Of a stretch of DNA of 64,000 nucleotides, positions 18,455 to 28,108 are shown in pieces. Each line of letters opens with the position of its first letter. The first letter of the stretch is position 1. The translations under genes were made by a program, and so were the position numbers. This DNA is from Pararhizobium antarcticum (GTDB taxonomy: Bacteria; Pseudomonadota; Alphaproteobacteria; Rhizobiales; Rhizobiaceae), in assembly GCF_001885585.1 (NCBI RefSeq), contig NZ_LSRP01000107.1, positions 152,056 through 216,055 of the forward strand, in the 5' to 3' direction. The notes beneath the pieces were generated by a model, which was not told the origin of the DNA, ran no database searches, and saw nothing but the letters and a program-made list of their open reading frames with translations.

Positions 18455-19504
18455 GTGACCACAGCCATTATCGACAGGACGGGCGCAACGCCGCTGAACG
18501 ACGCCCCGGCGCCGATGATCGATCCGTTTGGCCGCGCCGTCACCTATCTGCGCGTGTCCGTCACCGATCGCTGCGATTTCCGCTGCACCTATTGCATGGC
18601 GGAAAACATGACCTTCCTGCCGAAGAAGGACCTGCTGACGCTTGAAGAGCTGAACCGGCTCTGTTCCGCCTTCATTGCAAAGGGCGTCCGTAAGCTGCGC
18701 CTGACCGGCGGCGAGCCTCTGGTGCGCAAGAACGTCATGTTCCTGGTGCGCGAACTCGGCAAGCATGTTCATGACGGCCGGCTCGACGAACTGACGCTGA
18801 CCACCAATGGCTCGCAGCTTGCCCGCCACGCGGCCGAACTCGCCGATTGCGGCGTGCGCCGCATCAACGTCTCGCTCGATACGCTCGATCCGGAAAAATT
18901 CAAGTCGATCACCCGTTGGGGAGAGCTCGGCAAGGTGCTGGAGGGCATCGGCGCCGCACAGGCGGCTGGCATCCACGTCAAGATCAACGCCGTGGCGCTC
19001 AAGGATTTCAACGACCAGGAAATCCCGGACATGATGCGCTGGGCCCATGGGCGCGGCATGGACCTGACCCTGATCGAGACCATGCCCATGGGCGAGATCG
19101 ACGAGGACCGGACCGACCATTATCTGCCGCTGAGCGAGATGCGCGCCCGCCTCGCCGAACAGTTTACGCTGTCGGACAATGCCTACAAGACCGGCGGCCC
19201 GGCCCGGTACCTGACGGTCGCGGAGACCGGCGGCCGGCTGGGGCTGATCACGCCGATGACCCACAATTTCTGCGAAAGCTGCAATCGCGTGCGGCTGACC
19301 TGCACCGGCACGCTCTACATGTGCCTTGGCCAGAATGATGCCGCCGACCTGCGCGCCCCCTTGCGGATTTCCGACGACGACGCCTATCTTTCGACCGTGA
19401 TCGACGAGGCGATTTCGCGCAAACCGAAAGGCCACGACTTCATCATCGACCGCACCAGCAACAAACCGGCGGTCGCCCGCCACATGAGCGTGACCGGCGG
19501 CTGA
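18455..19504 (+). CDS. moaA: GTP 3',8-cyclase (molybdenum cofactor step 1)
   Basis: A radical SAM enzyme that converts GTP to 3',8-cyclo-GTP, the first step of molybdopterin synthesis. The 349-residue protein has the SAM-cluster motif CDFRCTYC, the GGEPLVRK block, and the second 4Fe-4S cluster cysteines in [13 protein letters not shown]. It also has the essential C-terminal Gly-Gly (VTGG). The GTG start at 18455 overlaps an out-of-frame ATG and follows AAGGAGA. A strong terminator follows. The later steps mobA and mobB are 5 kb downstream. Confidence 0.96.
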   Translation: MTTAIIDRTGATPLNDAPAPMIDPFGRAVTYLRVSVTDRCDFRCTYCMAENMTFLPKKDLLTLEELNRLCSAFIAKGVRKLRLTGGEPLVRKNVMFLVRELGKHVHDGRLDELTLTTNGSQLARHAAELADCGVRRINVSLDTLDPEKFKSITRWGELGKVLEGIGAAQAAGIHVKINAVALKDFNDQEIPDMMRWAHGRGMDLTLIETMPMGEIDEDRTDHYLPLSEMRARLAEQFTLSDNAYKTGGPARYLTVAETGGRLGLITPMTHNFCESCNRVRLTCTGTLYMCLGQNDAADLRAPLRISDDDAYLSTVIDEAISRKPKGHDFIIDRTSNKPAVARHMSVTGG

Positions 19505-19534
19505 CGCAAACCCCTTTTTTCTTCCCTGAAACGC

Positions 19535-19567
19535 AAAACCCGCCGGGGTCATCCCCGGCGGGTTTTT
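19535..19567. terminator. Strong terminator between moaA and a chemoreceptor gene
   Basis: AAAACCCGCCGGGG pairs with CCCCGGCGGGTTTT around TCAT, with A- and T-runs on both sides, so it can serve both convergent genes. Confidence 0.92.
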
Positions 19568-19586
19568 CCTGCAGGACCGTCAGATA

Positions 19587-22130
19587 TCAGGCGGCGTAGC
19601 TGTGGCGGTTGCCATAACCGTGGTTGCTGCGGGTGGTGCCCGTCTTGAAGCGCTCGATCTTCTCGTTGAGGCTCTCGACCTGCCGGCGCAGGCCATGGAT
19701 CTCGGCGGTGTTCTCCTCGACCATGGCGGCATTCTGCTGGGTGATCAGCTCGACCTGGCGCACGGCCTGGTTGACCTCGTTCAAGCCCCGATACTGGTCG
19801 GCGGCAGCCGATTCGATGTTGCTGACAAGCTGATGGATCGTCGAGATATGATCGTTGATGACCGTCAGCGCCGTCCCGGTTTCCTTCACCAGCTCGACGC
19901 CGCTGCGCACCTGGACCGAACTTTCGGAAATCAGCCCCTTGATCTCGCGGGCAGCACCAGCGCAACGCTGGGCAAGCTCGCGGACTTCCTGGGCAACCAC
20001 AGCGAAGCCGCGACCGGCATCACCGGCGCGGGCAGCCTCGACACCGGCGTTCAGGGCCAGCAGGTTGGTCTGGAAAGCGATTTCATCGATGACGCTGATG
20101 ATCGTCGAGATCTTGTCCGACGACTTGTTGATCGCAGCCATGGCATCGATCGCCTTGGAGACGACAAGCCCCGAATGCTTGGCGTAGTTGTGCGTTTCGT
20201 CGACCGAGACCGTGGTCTTGCGGGCGCTTTCTGCCGTCGAACGGACAATCTCGGTCAACTGACCCAAGGCACGGGAGCTTTGTTCGAGGGCTGCGGCCTG
20301 TTGCTCGGTGCGACGGGCAAGGTCGTCGGCGGACGCCGCCAGATTGCTGGTGCCGCCGGTGATTTCATTGGTCACCATACGGACATCGATCAGTGTGGCA
20401 CGCAGCGCCTCGACGGCATTGTTGTAGGTGCGGGCCATGACGACATAATCTGCAGACAGGTTTTCCGCCATGCCGTCTTCCAGATTGCCATCAGCGAGCT
20501 TGGCGAGAACGTCCGACAGGGCCGTCAGCGCCTCCATCTGTTCGGCTTCGATGCGGGCACGCTCGTGGCTGCGCCGGGCCTCTTCTTCGGCCGACAGGGT
20601 ACGTGCGGTTTCCGCTTCGCGTTCCAGGCGGACATTTTCGACGGCGTGGTCGCGGAAGACGGCAACCGAACGCACCATGTCGCCGATTTCGTCGCCGCGG
20701 TTGCGGCCCTCGATCGCGACCTCAAGATCACCATTCGCCAGGCGGGTCATGGTTTCGGTGACACGCTTCAAGGGACCGCGCAGGGTCTCAATGAGCATCA
20801 GGCCGCCGATGATGGCGAGCAACGTGCCTGCAATCATGGCGATGATCGAGACATTGGCCGAACGCTGGCTATCCTGTTTTCCGACTTCCTGGGCGCGGCT
20901 GACGAAGTTTTCGAGCGTCTGGCTTGCCTGCACCACGAGCGTGGTGACCTGCGCCTTCGCATTGAGCCAGCGTTGACCGACGTCGATCAGCTGTGCGGTG
21001 CCGCTGTCGATCTGCTCCAGCGAGGGCGTCAGCTTGCCGAGCAGGTCGCGCAGCGCTGCGTTCTTTCCGCCGGTTTCCGAAAGCGTCGTGGCCGAAGCGC
21101 GAACGGCCGTGATATCGGCAATGACGGCAGCGCGGCTGTCGGTATTCAGGTTGCGGTGCAGTTCGCTGATGTGCAGGCGAGTGGCATCCAGCCCCTTGAA
21201 GGTTTCATCCATCAGCGCGATCAGGCTTTTCAGCAGCAGAATTTCACCATCCATGCCGACAAAACGCTTGGCAGCCGTATCGGAGTTCTTCGCCGCTTCC
21301 TTGGCAAAATCCGCTTCATATTTCGAAAACTTGCTGAGGATCGGAACGATCTGCGTCTTCTTGATATCATTTGCATCCGAAGAAGCGACGATCGCACTGA
21401 TCTTTTCGGCATCCGCCCGGACGACGGCAATCTGCTTTTGCACCTTGTCCGATGCGATCGCCTCGGCTTCGGCAATCTGCTTCATCAGATGCGGCAGGAA
21501 TTTCTTGGCCGCGTCGATCTTGGCATCGGGCGCGACCGCCATGGTGACAGGCAGGCGAAATTTCTTGATGCGCTCGGCAAGCCCCTGATAGGCAGCCGCG
21601 TCAAACAGCAGGGCTTTCGCAAAGGCTTCCTTCTCGCCGGATTCCTTGCGCAGCACATCGATCTGCTTGTAGGCCATATTGCCCTGTTTGGTCATCTCCG
21701 ACAGCGCCGTCGCAACCGACGTGGTCACCGCGTCGCGCTCCGTCTCGATCGACCAGAGCGTTTCGGCGCCGCTACGCATCGCATCGCCCAACTGCATCAC
21801 AGATGCGATCTCGGCCCTGTCCGCCGCGGTCGGCAGGAGGTCGTTGAGAACCCGGATGCCGGCTTCCTGTTCCCCGATCCGGGCTGCCAGAATCTGTCGC
21901 GTTTCATCCGTCGGCGTGTCGGTGAAACTCTGCACCGCGCCGCGCAGCGCCTCGAAATTCGAGAGATTGCTGATCGTCTCGCGGGTGACGGTCATGTGTC
22001 CGTTCAGCGTGCTCGCGGTGAAATAGCCGACAAGCCCGATGCCGGCGATCAGCGCGACAAGCGGGACGACGAACAAAAGAACCTTGGTGACGATGCGAAG
22101 ACGCTGCAATGAGCGATCGATCAGGGACAT
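19587..22130 (-). CDS. Large methyl-accepting chemotaxis protein
   Basis: An 847-residue inner-membrane chemoreceptor. Membrane segment 1 is at ~15-40. A periplasmic helical domain of about 385 residues follows, unusually long and consistent with a helical bimodular (HBM) sensor, but that assignment is by predicted helicity only. Membrane segment 2 is at ~428-450, then HAMP (RGPLKRVTETMTRLANGD) and a cytoplasmic signalling domain. The conserved hairpin tip [20 protein letters not shown] is near residue 680. No CheR-binding pentapeptide ends the protein. The ATG at 22130 follows GGAG. No chemotaxis operon is adjacent. Confidence 0.92.
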   Translation of the reverse strand: MSLIDRSLQRLRIVTKVLLFVVPLVALIAGIGLVGYFTASTLNGHMTVTRETISNLSNFEALRGAVQSFTDTPTDETRQILAARIGEQEAGIRVLNDLLPTAADRAEIASVMQLGDAMRSGAETLWSIETERDAVTTSVATALSEMTKQGNMAYKQIDVLRKESGEKEAFAKALLFDAAAYQGLAERIKKFRLPVTMAVAPDAKIDAAKKFLPHLMKQIAEAEAIASDKVQKQIAVVRADAEKISAIVASSDANDIKKTQIVPILSKFSKYEADFAKEAAKNSDTAAKRFVGMDGEILLLKSLIALMDETFKGLDATRLHISELHRNLNTDSRAAVIADITAVRASATTLSETGGKNAALRDLLGKLTPSLEQIDSGTAQLIDVGQRWLNAKAQVTTLVVQASQTLENFVSRAQEVGKQDSQRSANVSIIAMIAGTLLAIIGGLMLIETLRGPLKRVTETMTRLANGDLEVAIEGRNRGDEIGDMVRSVAVFRDHAVENVRLEREAETARTLSAEEEARRSHERARIEAEQMEALTALSDVLAKLADGNLEDGMAENLSADYVVMARTYNNAVEALRATLIDVRMVTNEITGGTSNLAASADDLARRTEQQAAALEQSSRALGQLTEIVRSTAESARKTTVSVDETHNYAKHSGLVVSKAIDAMAAINKSSDKISTIISVIDEIAFQTNLLALNAGVEAARAGDAGRGFAVVAQEVRELAQRCAGAAREIKGLISESSVQVRSGVELVKETGTALTVINDHISTIHQLVSNIESAAADQYRGLNEVNQAVRQVELITQQNAAMVEENTAEIHGLRRQVESLNEKIERFKTGTTRSNHGYGNRHSYAA

Positions 22131-22584
22131 TCCGGACTCCAGGCGTTGAGTAAATCGGACATTCCCGCAGAACGGCCTTCGGCATCGAAGAGCCCATATG
22201 CCGCGCGCAACAACAGGCGCCGGCGGCACATTCCAGTTGACGCTGGGGGAAACTGCCTTCCCCTGCGTCAGCCATCATTCGCCCCATGCAAGAGGACAGC
22301 GGAGTAGAATGACGGTAGGCAGCGAAAATTAATATTTTCCCAATTAAAACCGCAATTTACGATAGTTTCGAGCGCTGCCGGCAGATCAGCATGCTGCACA
22401 GAAAGAATGCAGCCTCGCAAGCGGTGTCGCGCAGCCCATAAAACGGCGACGAGAACGGGACAGATGTTGCATAAAAACACGTCCGATGCTTTACAGTTAG
22501 GCAGTTGACGTCTTTTGTTACCGTCGCATCGGCTCTCTCGCAGGAAGCGATCGGAAACCGCCCCCCGGCGAACCAGGATAAAAA
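22131..22584. other. 454-base divergent intergenic region upstream of chemoreceptor and DMT exporter
   Basis: No supported gene was found. An AT-rich patch at about 22325-22365 is the best place for promoters. The stretch includes a few short hairpins without T-runs. Confidence 0.4.
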
Positions 22585-23493
22585 ATGCACTCTTCCGCCA
22601 ATATGCGCGGCGCAGTTTTCATGTGCCTTGCCATGGCCGGCTTCACCTGCAACGACGCTCTTGTCAAATCCGTCACCGGCGAAATGAATGTCGGCCAGAT
22701 CATGTTCGTTCGCGGCTTCCTGACTTCCGTTCTGGTGCTGGCACTCGCCTGGTCTTTCGGTGCCATGCGGTCGTTTCGGCTTTTGACGACGCCAGCCGTT
22801 GCTCTTCGCGTCGTTGCGGAAGTCGGCGCCTCCATTACCTATATCAACGCGCTCGGGCAGATTCCGCTGGCCAATGCCTCGGCGATCCTCCAGGCGCTGC
22901 CGCTGGCTGTGACGCTGGGCGCCGCCCTCTTCCTGTCCGAGCCCGTCGGCTGGCGGCGTTGGCTTGCCATCCTCACCGGTTTTCTCGGCGTGCTGATCAT
23001 TTTGCGGCCAGGTCCGGAGGGGTTTACAATCGCCGCGCTCAATGTCGTCGCCTCCGTCTTCTGCGCCGCGATCCGCGACCTCTGTACGCGCCGGATCGAC
23101 CCCAAGGTGCCGTCGCTGTTCATCTCCGTCATAACCGCCGTCGCCATCACGCTGACCGGTGCGGTCATGATCCTGCCGATGGGTGGCTGGCAGCCAATGA
23201 GCCTGGTGTCGTTCGGCCATCTGGCCGGCGCCAGCCTCTTGCTGCTGGTCGGCTATCAATGCATCGTTCTGGCCATGCGCAATGGCGAAATCGCCATCAT
23301 CGCCCCCTTCCGCTACACAAGCCTGATCTGGTCGATCGGTATTGGCATGCTGTTCTTCGCGGAAAAGCCGGACATCTGGATGATTACGGGCATTCTGGTC
23401 ATCGTCGGCTCCGGACTTTATACCTTCGCCCGCGAAAACAAGCGGCGCGTTGCAGCGGTTGCCCAGCAATCGATCCCCGAATCGCCGAAATAG
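22585..23493 (+). CDS. DMT-family (EamA) transporter
   Basis: A 302-residue inner-membrane protein with about ten hydrophobic helices and two EamA repeats. It begins with the typical CLAMAGFTCNDALVK helix and has the INALGQIPLANASAILQALPL block at the repeat boundary. It ends with a short Lys/Arg-rich tail. It is probably an exporter or permease for small metabolites; the substrate is not deducible. It is the first gene of a same-strand run with an MFS exporter, mobA and mobB. Confidence 0.88.
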   Translation: MHSSANMRGAVFMCLAMAGFTCNDALVKSVTGEMNVGQIMFVRGFLTSVLVLALAWSFGAMRSFRLLTTPAVALRVVAEVGASITYINALGQIPLANASAILQALPLAVTLGAALFLSEPVGWRRWLAILTGFLGVLIILRPGPEGFTIAALNVVASVFCAAIRDLCTRRIDPKVPSLFISVITAVAITLTGAVMILPMGGWQPMSLVSFGHLAGASLLLLVGYQCIVLAMRNGEIAIIAPFRYTSLIWSIGIGMLFFAEKPDIWMITGILVIVGSGLYTFARENKRRVAAVAQQSIPESPK

Positions 23494-23505
23494 AGTGACT
23501 TGCGC

Positions 23506-24732
23506 ATGACCCGGACCCGATTTCTCGACAGAAACACACCGCCGCATATCGCAACGCTCGTGCTGATTGCCGGCCTGAGCGCCTTGAACATGAACATGTT
23601 CCTGCCCGCCCTGCCCGCTATGGCGGCCGACTTCGAAAGCAGCTACGCAACCATCCAGCTTGCCATTTCAGGCTATCTTGCGGGCACCGCGGTGCTGCAA
23701 CTGATCATCGGGCCGCTGTCGGATCGCTACGGTCGCCGGCCCGTTCTTCTCTCCGGCATCGGTCTCTTTCTCCTGGCAACGCTGGTCTGCATCGCCGCCA
23801 CCTCGATAGAGGTCTTTCTGGTCGGACGCATGCTGCAGACGACGCTGATTGCCGGGCTCGTCCTGTCGCGGGCCATCGTCCGCGATATGGTCCCGATGGA
23901 AGAGGCAGCCTCGATGATCGGCTATGTCACCATGGGCATGACCATCGTCCCCATGATTGGCCCGGTGCTCGGCGGCGTGCTCAGCGACCTGTTCGGCTGG
24001 CAGGCGAATTTCGTCGCCATCCTCGTCTTCGGCCTGCTGGTCATGGCCATCGTCTGGCTCGACCTCAAGGAAACCAACGACAGCCCGTCCGCGAGCTTTG
24101 CGGCACAGTTCAAAGCCTATCCGGAATTGCTGTCGTCCGGCGCCTTCTGGGGCTACACGCTGACGACAACCTTTGCGTCGGGTGTCTTTTTCGCCTTTCT
24201 CGGCGGCGCCCCCTTTGTCGGCAGCACGCTGCTTGGCATGTCGCCGACGGCGCTTGGCCTCTATTTCTGCTTCACCGCCTTCGGCTACATGGTCGGAAAC
24301 TTCCTGTCGGGACGTTATGCCAGGCGCATCGGCACCGGCAGGATGATGCTGGCCGGCGGCGTCATCACCCTGGCCGGCACCGTCATCACCGGCGCGCTCT
24401 TCCTCGGCGGACTGGAAACCGCACTCGCCTTCTTCGCTCCGATGTTCCTCGTCGGCGTCGGCAATGGCGTCAGCCTGCCGAGCGCCAATGCCGGCATCGT
24501 CAGCGTCCGTCCCCACCTGGCCGGTTCGGCCTCCGGGCTTGGCGGCGCACTGACCATTGGCGGCGGCGCGGTCCTGTCGGCACTCGCAGGCGCGCTGCTG
24601 ACGATCGAGACCGGCATCTATCCGCTGCTTGTGGTGATGGCGGCGGCAAGCCTTGCCGGCATCGCCGCGACGCTGTCGGTGATCGGCGCCGACCGACGCG
24701 TGCGGACGCGCCTCTCGGAGCAGCAGGGATGA
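23506..24732 (+). CDS. Bcr/CflA-family MFS drug efflux transporter
   Basis: A 408-residue, 12-helix major facilitator protein. The loop 2-3 signature is visible in GPLSDRYGRRPVLLSG. LPALPAMAADF followed by LAGTAVLQL is typical of the Bcr/CflA drug:proton antiporters. The ATG at 23506 is preferred over a TTG two codons earlier, although neither has a strong ribosome site. It follows the DMT gene by 12 bases, and its stop overlaps the mobA start (ATGA), so the four genes probably form one transcript. Confidence 0.9.
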   Translation: MTRTRFLDRNTPPHIATLVLIAGLSALNMNMFLPALPAMAADFESSYATIQLAISGYLAGTAVLQLIIGPLSDRYGRRPVLLSGIGLFLLATLVCIAATSIEVFLVGRMLQTTLIAGLVLSRAIVRDMVPMEEAASMIGYVTMGMTIVPMIGPVLGGVLSDLFGWQANFVAILVFGLLVMAIVWLDLKETNDSPSASFAAQFKAYPELLSSGAFWGYTLTTTFASGVFFAFLGGAPFVGSTLLGMSPTALGLYFCFTAFGYMVGNFLSGRYARRIGTGRMMLAGGVITLAGTVITGALFLGGLETALAFFAPMFLVGVGNGVSLPSANAGIVSVRPHLAGSASGLGGALTIGGGAVLSALAGALLTIETGIYPLLVVMAAASLAGIAATLSVIGADRRVRTRLSEQQG

Positions 24733-25388
24733 CGGAGCGCCAGACAAGGATCCCGACCGACATTCCGGCCGTCATCATCGCCGGCGGCCTGTCCTCGCGC
24801 ATGGGGCAGAATAAATCCGCCCTGCAACTGGGCGCTCGCCCCCTGCTCGACCGGATCATCGAGCGGCTTCGACCGCAGGCATGCTCGATCGACGTCAACA
24901 CCAATGCCGTGCCCGCGCCGGACCTGCCGCCGGGCGTGACGGCGTTCGGCGACACCGTCTCGGGTCATCTCGGCCCGCTCGCCGGTGTGCTCTCGGCGCT
25001 GCGCCACACAGAGCGGCGGCATCCGGTCTCATCCTGCGTGACAACGGTTCCGACCGATACGCCCTTCTTTCCAACAGACCTTGTCGCGCGGCTGGCAGCG
25101 GCCCGGCAACAGGCAGACCAGATCGCCATCGCCTTTACGGACGACATCATGCATCCGATCTTCGGCCTCTGGCCCGTTGCCATCGCCGATGATCTGGAAC
25201 GCTGGCTGATCACCGACGACAAGCGCCGGGTGCGCAGTTTCATCGCCCGCCATCCGATGGTCGCAGTGCATTTTCCGATGATCGAGACCAAGGCCGGGGC
25301 CTTCGATCCGTTCTACAATATCAACACGCCCGCCGATCACGCACAGGCGGAGCGCTGGCTTGCCCTCCTGGAGGCGGAAAAACCATGA
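24729..25388 (+). CDS. mobA: Molybdenum cofactor guanylyltransferase
   Basis: Attaches GMP to molybdopterin to form molybdopterin guanine dinucleotide, the cofactor form of DMSO-reductase-family enzymes. The 219-residue nucleotidyltransferase has the N-terminal VIIAGGLSSRMGQNKSAL loop with the conserved Lys, the GPLAGVLSAL block, and TVPTDTPFFP with the metal-binding Asp. The C-terminal FYNINTPADHAQAE is typical. Its start overlaps the MFS stop and its stop overlaps the mobB start, both as ATGA, indicating translational coupling. Confidence 0.95.
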   Translation: MTERQTRIPTDIPAVIIAGGLSSRMGQNKSALQLGARPLLDRIIERLRPQACSIDVNTNAVPAPDLPPGVTAFGDTVSGHLGPLAGVLSALRHTERRHPVSSCVTTVPTDTPFFPTDLVARLAAARQQADQIAIAFTDDIMHPIFGLWPVAIADDLERWLITDDKRRVRSFIARHPMVAVHFPMIETKAGAFDPFYNINTPADHAQAERWLALLEAEKP

Positions 25389-25903
25389 CGGGTCCAAAAC
25401 TGTTCGGCATTGCCGGCTGGAAGAATTCGGGAAAGACCGGCCTTTGCGTCCGGCTGGTTACCGAACTCACCCGACGCGGCTACCGTGTCTCGACGATCAA
25501 GCATGCGCATCACGACTTCGACATCGACAAGGTTGGAGCCGACAGTTTTCGCCACCGCGAAGCCGGCGCCCACGAGGTCACCATCGTCTCCGGCACCCGC
25601 TATGCCATCATGCACGAACTGCGCGGCGGGCCGGAGCCGAGTTTTGAAGAAATCCTGGCACGGCTTGCCCCTTGCGACCTCGTTTTGATCGAGGGCTACA
25701 AGCGCGAGCCCATCCCCAAGATCGAAGCCCGCCGGCTGGAAGCAAAAAACCGCGAGCCCCTGGCCCCGACCGATCCGTACATCACGGCCATCGCCGCCGA
25801 CCACCCCGTCACCGACACAGGCCTGCGGGTGTTCGATCTCGACGACACCTCAGCCATCGCCGATTTCGTCGCACAGGTGACGGGACTTGGTGCATCGGGC
25901 TGA
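25385..25903 (+). CDS. mobB: Molybdopterin-guanine dinucleotide biosynthesis adapter MobB
   Basis: A 172-residue GTP-binding protein that assists MobA. A Walker A-type loop is seen in FGIAGWKNSGKTGLCVRL near the N-terminus. It is followed by VSTIKHAHHDFDIDKVGADSFRHREAGA and the LVLIEGYKREPIPKIE block typical of MobB. It overlaps mobA by four bases. A perfect 14-base-stem terminator follows. Confidence 0.95.
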   Translation: MTGPKLFGIAGWKNSGKTGLCVRLVTELTRRGYRVSTIKHAHHDFDIDKVGADSFRHREAGAHEVTIVSGTRYAIMHELRGGPEPSFEEILARLAPCDLVLIEGYKREPIPKIEARRLEAKNREPLAPTDPYITAIAADHPVTDTGLRVFDLDDTSAIADFVAQVTGLGASG

Positions 25904-25954
25904 AGTGAAGGCTGATCGACCGGTTTAACGGCTTCCCCTTGGAGAGCCTCAAAC

Positions 25955-25992
25955 AACAACAGGCCCGCTGCTTGCGCGGCGGGCCTGTTGTT
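25955..25992. terminator. Terminator between mobB and the OmpA-family gene
   Basis: A perfect 14-base stem (AACAACAGGCCCGC with its complement) with a 10-base loop lies between two convergent genes. The outer bases are A-rich on one side and T-rich on the other. Confidence 0.85.
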
Positions 25993-26023
25993 CTGTTCAG
26001 GGTCGATCCAGACGAAATGCCGT

Positions 26024-28108
26024 CTAGTTCTGTGCAACCGGACGCACCAGCGCCGTAACGCGGCGGATGGTCACGCGCCGGTTCAGTTGCTCGGCATCGC
26101 CGGTGCGCACCTTCAGGAAGCGCTCACCATATCCTTGGGTGACCAGGTTTTCAGCCGGAATGTCATAGACTTCCGACAGAAGCACGGCGACAGATTCGGC
26201 CCGCTGGTCGGACAGAACGAGGTTGGACTGGTCGGATCCGACCGCATCGGTGTGACCTTCGATGAAGAAGGTTTCGCCCGGATCCTTTTCCAGCACTTCG
26301 TTCATCGCGTTCGCCACGCTGCGCAGTGTCTTGGCCTGCGACATCGGCACTTCGGCGCTTCCCGTGGCAAAGGTGATCGTATCGAGATCGATACGGCGCA
26401 CCTTGTCGCGGATACGGGCCGAGTTCTTCACCTCATCGATCGTGTAGACGCGCTCGACCTGCTCCACCGGCGGCTCGGACAGGAAGTCGTAATAGTCGCG
26501 GTCCGGCTGGCTCGACGTGTCGATGATGTAGTCGCGGACCGGCACGCGCAGACGCATGGGCGGCAGGTCGTCGCCGACGTCATAGGCGGGCGGACGCGGG
26601 CCGTCACCGGCTTCCGGCGCGTAGATCAGCAGGTATTCGCGGCCCTGCCGGTCGATGCGCGTGCGCTGCAGGATGTCACCGTAGCGATTGTAGATCGTGA
26701 CAATCTTGACGCCGCCGACCTTTTCGATCGTTTCGCGGGTGCGGCCCCGCGGCAGCTCGTCATAATAGGTCTCCTCGGCATTGCGGCGCAGACGCGGACG
26801 GTCGTCGCTGCGCACGATGATCTGGTCGCCAAGATCGATCACAACGCGGTTGTCGAGTTCCTCTTCGATGCGCGGACGACGATCGCGACGGGTGTTCCCA
26901 TCGGTATTGCCGGTGATCGCATCAATCAGGTCTGGCAGGTCGAAGGTCGGCGCCTCGCTGATCCGTTCGCCCTTCTCGTTGTTGGCGGCGCCGATTTCCT
27001 CGCGGCTCGGACGGCGTTCCGTGCGGCCGGCCTGTGATTCGGCATCGCTCGTCGGTGCCGCGACAGTCTCGTCCTCGGCCCGCAATTCCTGGCGCTGCTT
27101 GCGGCGCTTTTCACGCGTATTGTCGCCGCCGGCATTGTCGGCATCCTTGTCGCTGTCAAGCACGGCAGCGCCATTCTCGACGGGCAGGACCACGGTCTCG
27201 TCGCTGGCGGACGGGTCCTTGGCAATCTCTTGCTTCTCCTCCGTGGTGCGCGTATCGGTCATTTCCGGGACAGGTTCGTCAGCTGCAGCCGCATTGTCCT
27301 CGGCAATCGCCGGATCGCCCTCGATCATCGGGCGCAGTTCACCCTCGGCGACCGGAGGCCTGTCCTCGGACTGGGTCTCGTCCGCAGCCTTCTGCTCTTC
27401 CGTCTTCTGCGCCTCAGCTGCAGCCTTCTTGTCGCGCTTCTTGCGCGGCTTCTCGACAGGCTCCGCCTGCTGCTCGGCTTCCGGCTGCTGTTCTTCGGCA
27501 TCAGGGGCTGCCTGCTCTTCGGCGGCCGGCTGCTCTTCCTCTACGGCCGCCTTCTTGTCACGCTTCTTGCGCGGCTTCTCGACAGGTTCCGCCTGCTGCT
27601 CGACTTCCGGCTGCTGTTCTTCGGCAACAGGGGCTGCCTGCTCTTCGGCGGCCGGCTGCTCCTCCGCGGCTGCGGCCTTCTTGTCGCGCTTCTTGCGCGG
27701 CTTCTCGACGGGCTCCGCCTGCTGCTCGGCCTCCGGCTGCTGTTCTTCGGCAACAGGGGCTGCCTGCTCTTCGGCGGCCGGCTGCTCTTCCTCTACGGCC
27801 GCCTTCTTGTCACGCTTCTTGCGCGGCTTTTCGACAGGCTCGGCCTGTTGCTCGGCTTCCGGCTGCTGCTCTTCGGCAACAGGGGCTGCCTGCTCTTCCT
27901 CAGCCGCTGCCTTCTTGCGCTTCTTGCGCAGCAGTTCTTCAGGCACCACCTCACCGTCGGCGGAGAGCTGATCCACCGCCGGATCGCCGCTTTCCTGCGC
28001 CACCTCGAATGGTTTCATCAAGCTGTCGGCCAGTGCCGGCTGAATGGCCAGCGACACCGATAGAACCGGAAATGCCACCGTTGCGAAAAGTTTGGATCGA
28101 ATGCTCAT
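26024..28108 (-). CDS. OmpA-family outer membrane protein with Glu/Lys-rich repeat region
   Basis: A 694-residue exported protein. The signal peptide is at ~1-27 (ending QPALA). A highly charged region at ~50-240 holds four 42-residue repeats built around EEQQPEAEQQAEPVEKP and RKKRDKKAA. Another disordered acidic region follows. The C-terminal OmpA/MotB-like peptidoglycan-binding domain at ~570-690 contains ITFATGSAEVP, FFIEGHTDAVGSD, LSDQRAESVA and VTQGYGER. It probably tethers envelope to cell wall, with the repeat as a long periplasmic or surface spacer. AAGGAGGA precedes the ATG at 28108. A convergent terminator separates it from mobB. Confidence 0.88.
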   Translation of the reverse strand: MSIRSKLFATVAFPVLSVSLAIQPALADSLMKPFEVAQESGDPAVDQLSADGEVVPEELLRKKRKKAAAEEEQAAPVAEEQQPEAEQQAEPVEKPRKKRDKKAAVEEEQPAAEEQAAPVAEEQQPEAEQQAEPVEKPRKKRDKKAAAAEEQPAAEEQAAPVAEEQQPEVEQQAEPVEKPRKKRDKKAAVEEEQPAAEEQAAPDAEEQQPEAEQQAEPVEKPRKKRDKKAAAEAQKTEEQKAADETQSEDRPPVAEGELRPMIEGDPAIAEDNAAAADEPVPEMTDTRTTEEKQEIAKDPSASDETVVLPVENGAAVLDSDKDADNAGGDNTREKRRKQRQELRAEDETVAAPTSDAESQAGRTERRPSREEIGAANNEKGERISEAPTFDLPDLIDAITGNTDGNTRRDRRPRIEEELDNRVVIDLGDQIIVRSDDRPRLRRNAEETYYDELPRGRTRETIEKVGGVKIVTIYNRYGDILQRTRIDRQGREYLLIYAPEAGDGPRPPAYDVGDDLPPMRLRVPVRDYIIDTSSQPDRDYYDFLSEPPVEQVERVYTIDEVKNSARIRDKVRRIDLDTITFATGSAEVPMSQAKTLRSVANAMNEVLEKDPGETFFIEGHTDAVGSDQSNLVLSDQRAESVAVLLSEVYDIPAENLVTQGYGERFLKVRTGDAEQLNRRVTIRRVTALVRPVAQN
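27423..27920 (-). repeat. Four-copy 126-bp in-frame tandem repeat inside the OmpA-family gene
   Basis: The segment encoding KPRKKRDKKAA recurs exactly every 126 bases, with anchor positions 27423, 27549, 27675 and 27801. Copies differ by a few substitutions (for instance PEAEQ versus PEVEQ, and AAVEEEQ versus AAAAEEQ). The spacing is a multiple of three, so copy-number change would keep the frame. Confidence 0.93.

Noticed and set aside
19602..22112. 836-codon open frame antisense to the chemoreceptor
   Set aside because: The chemoreceptor on the other strand has membrane segments, HAMP and the conserved signalling tip; the antisense frame has no domain logic.
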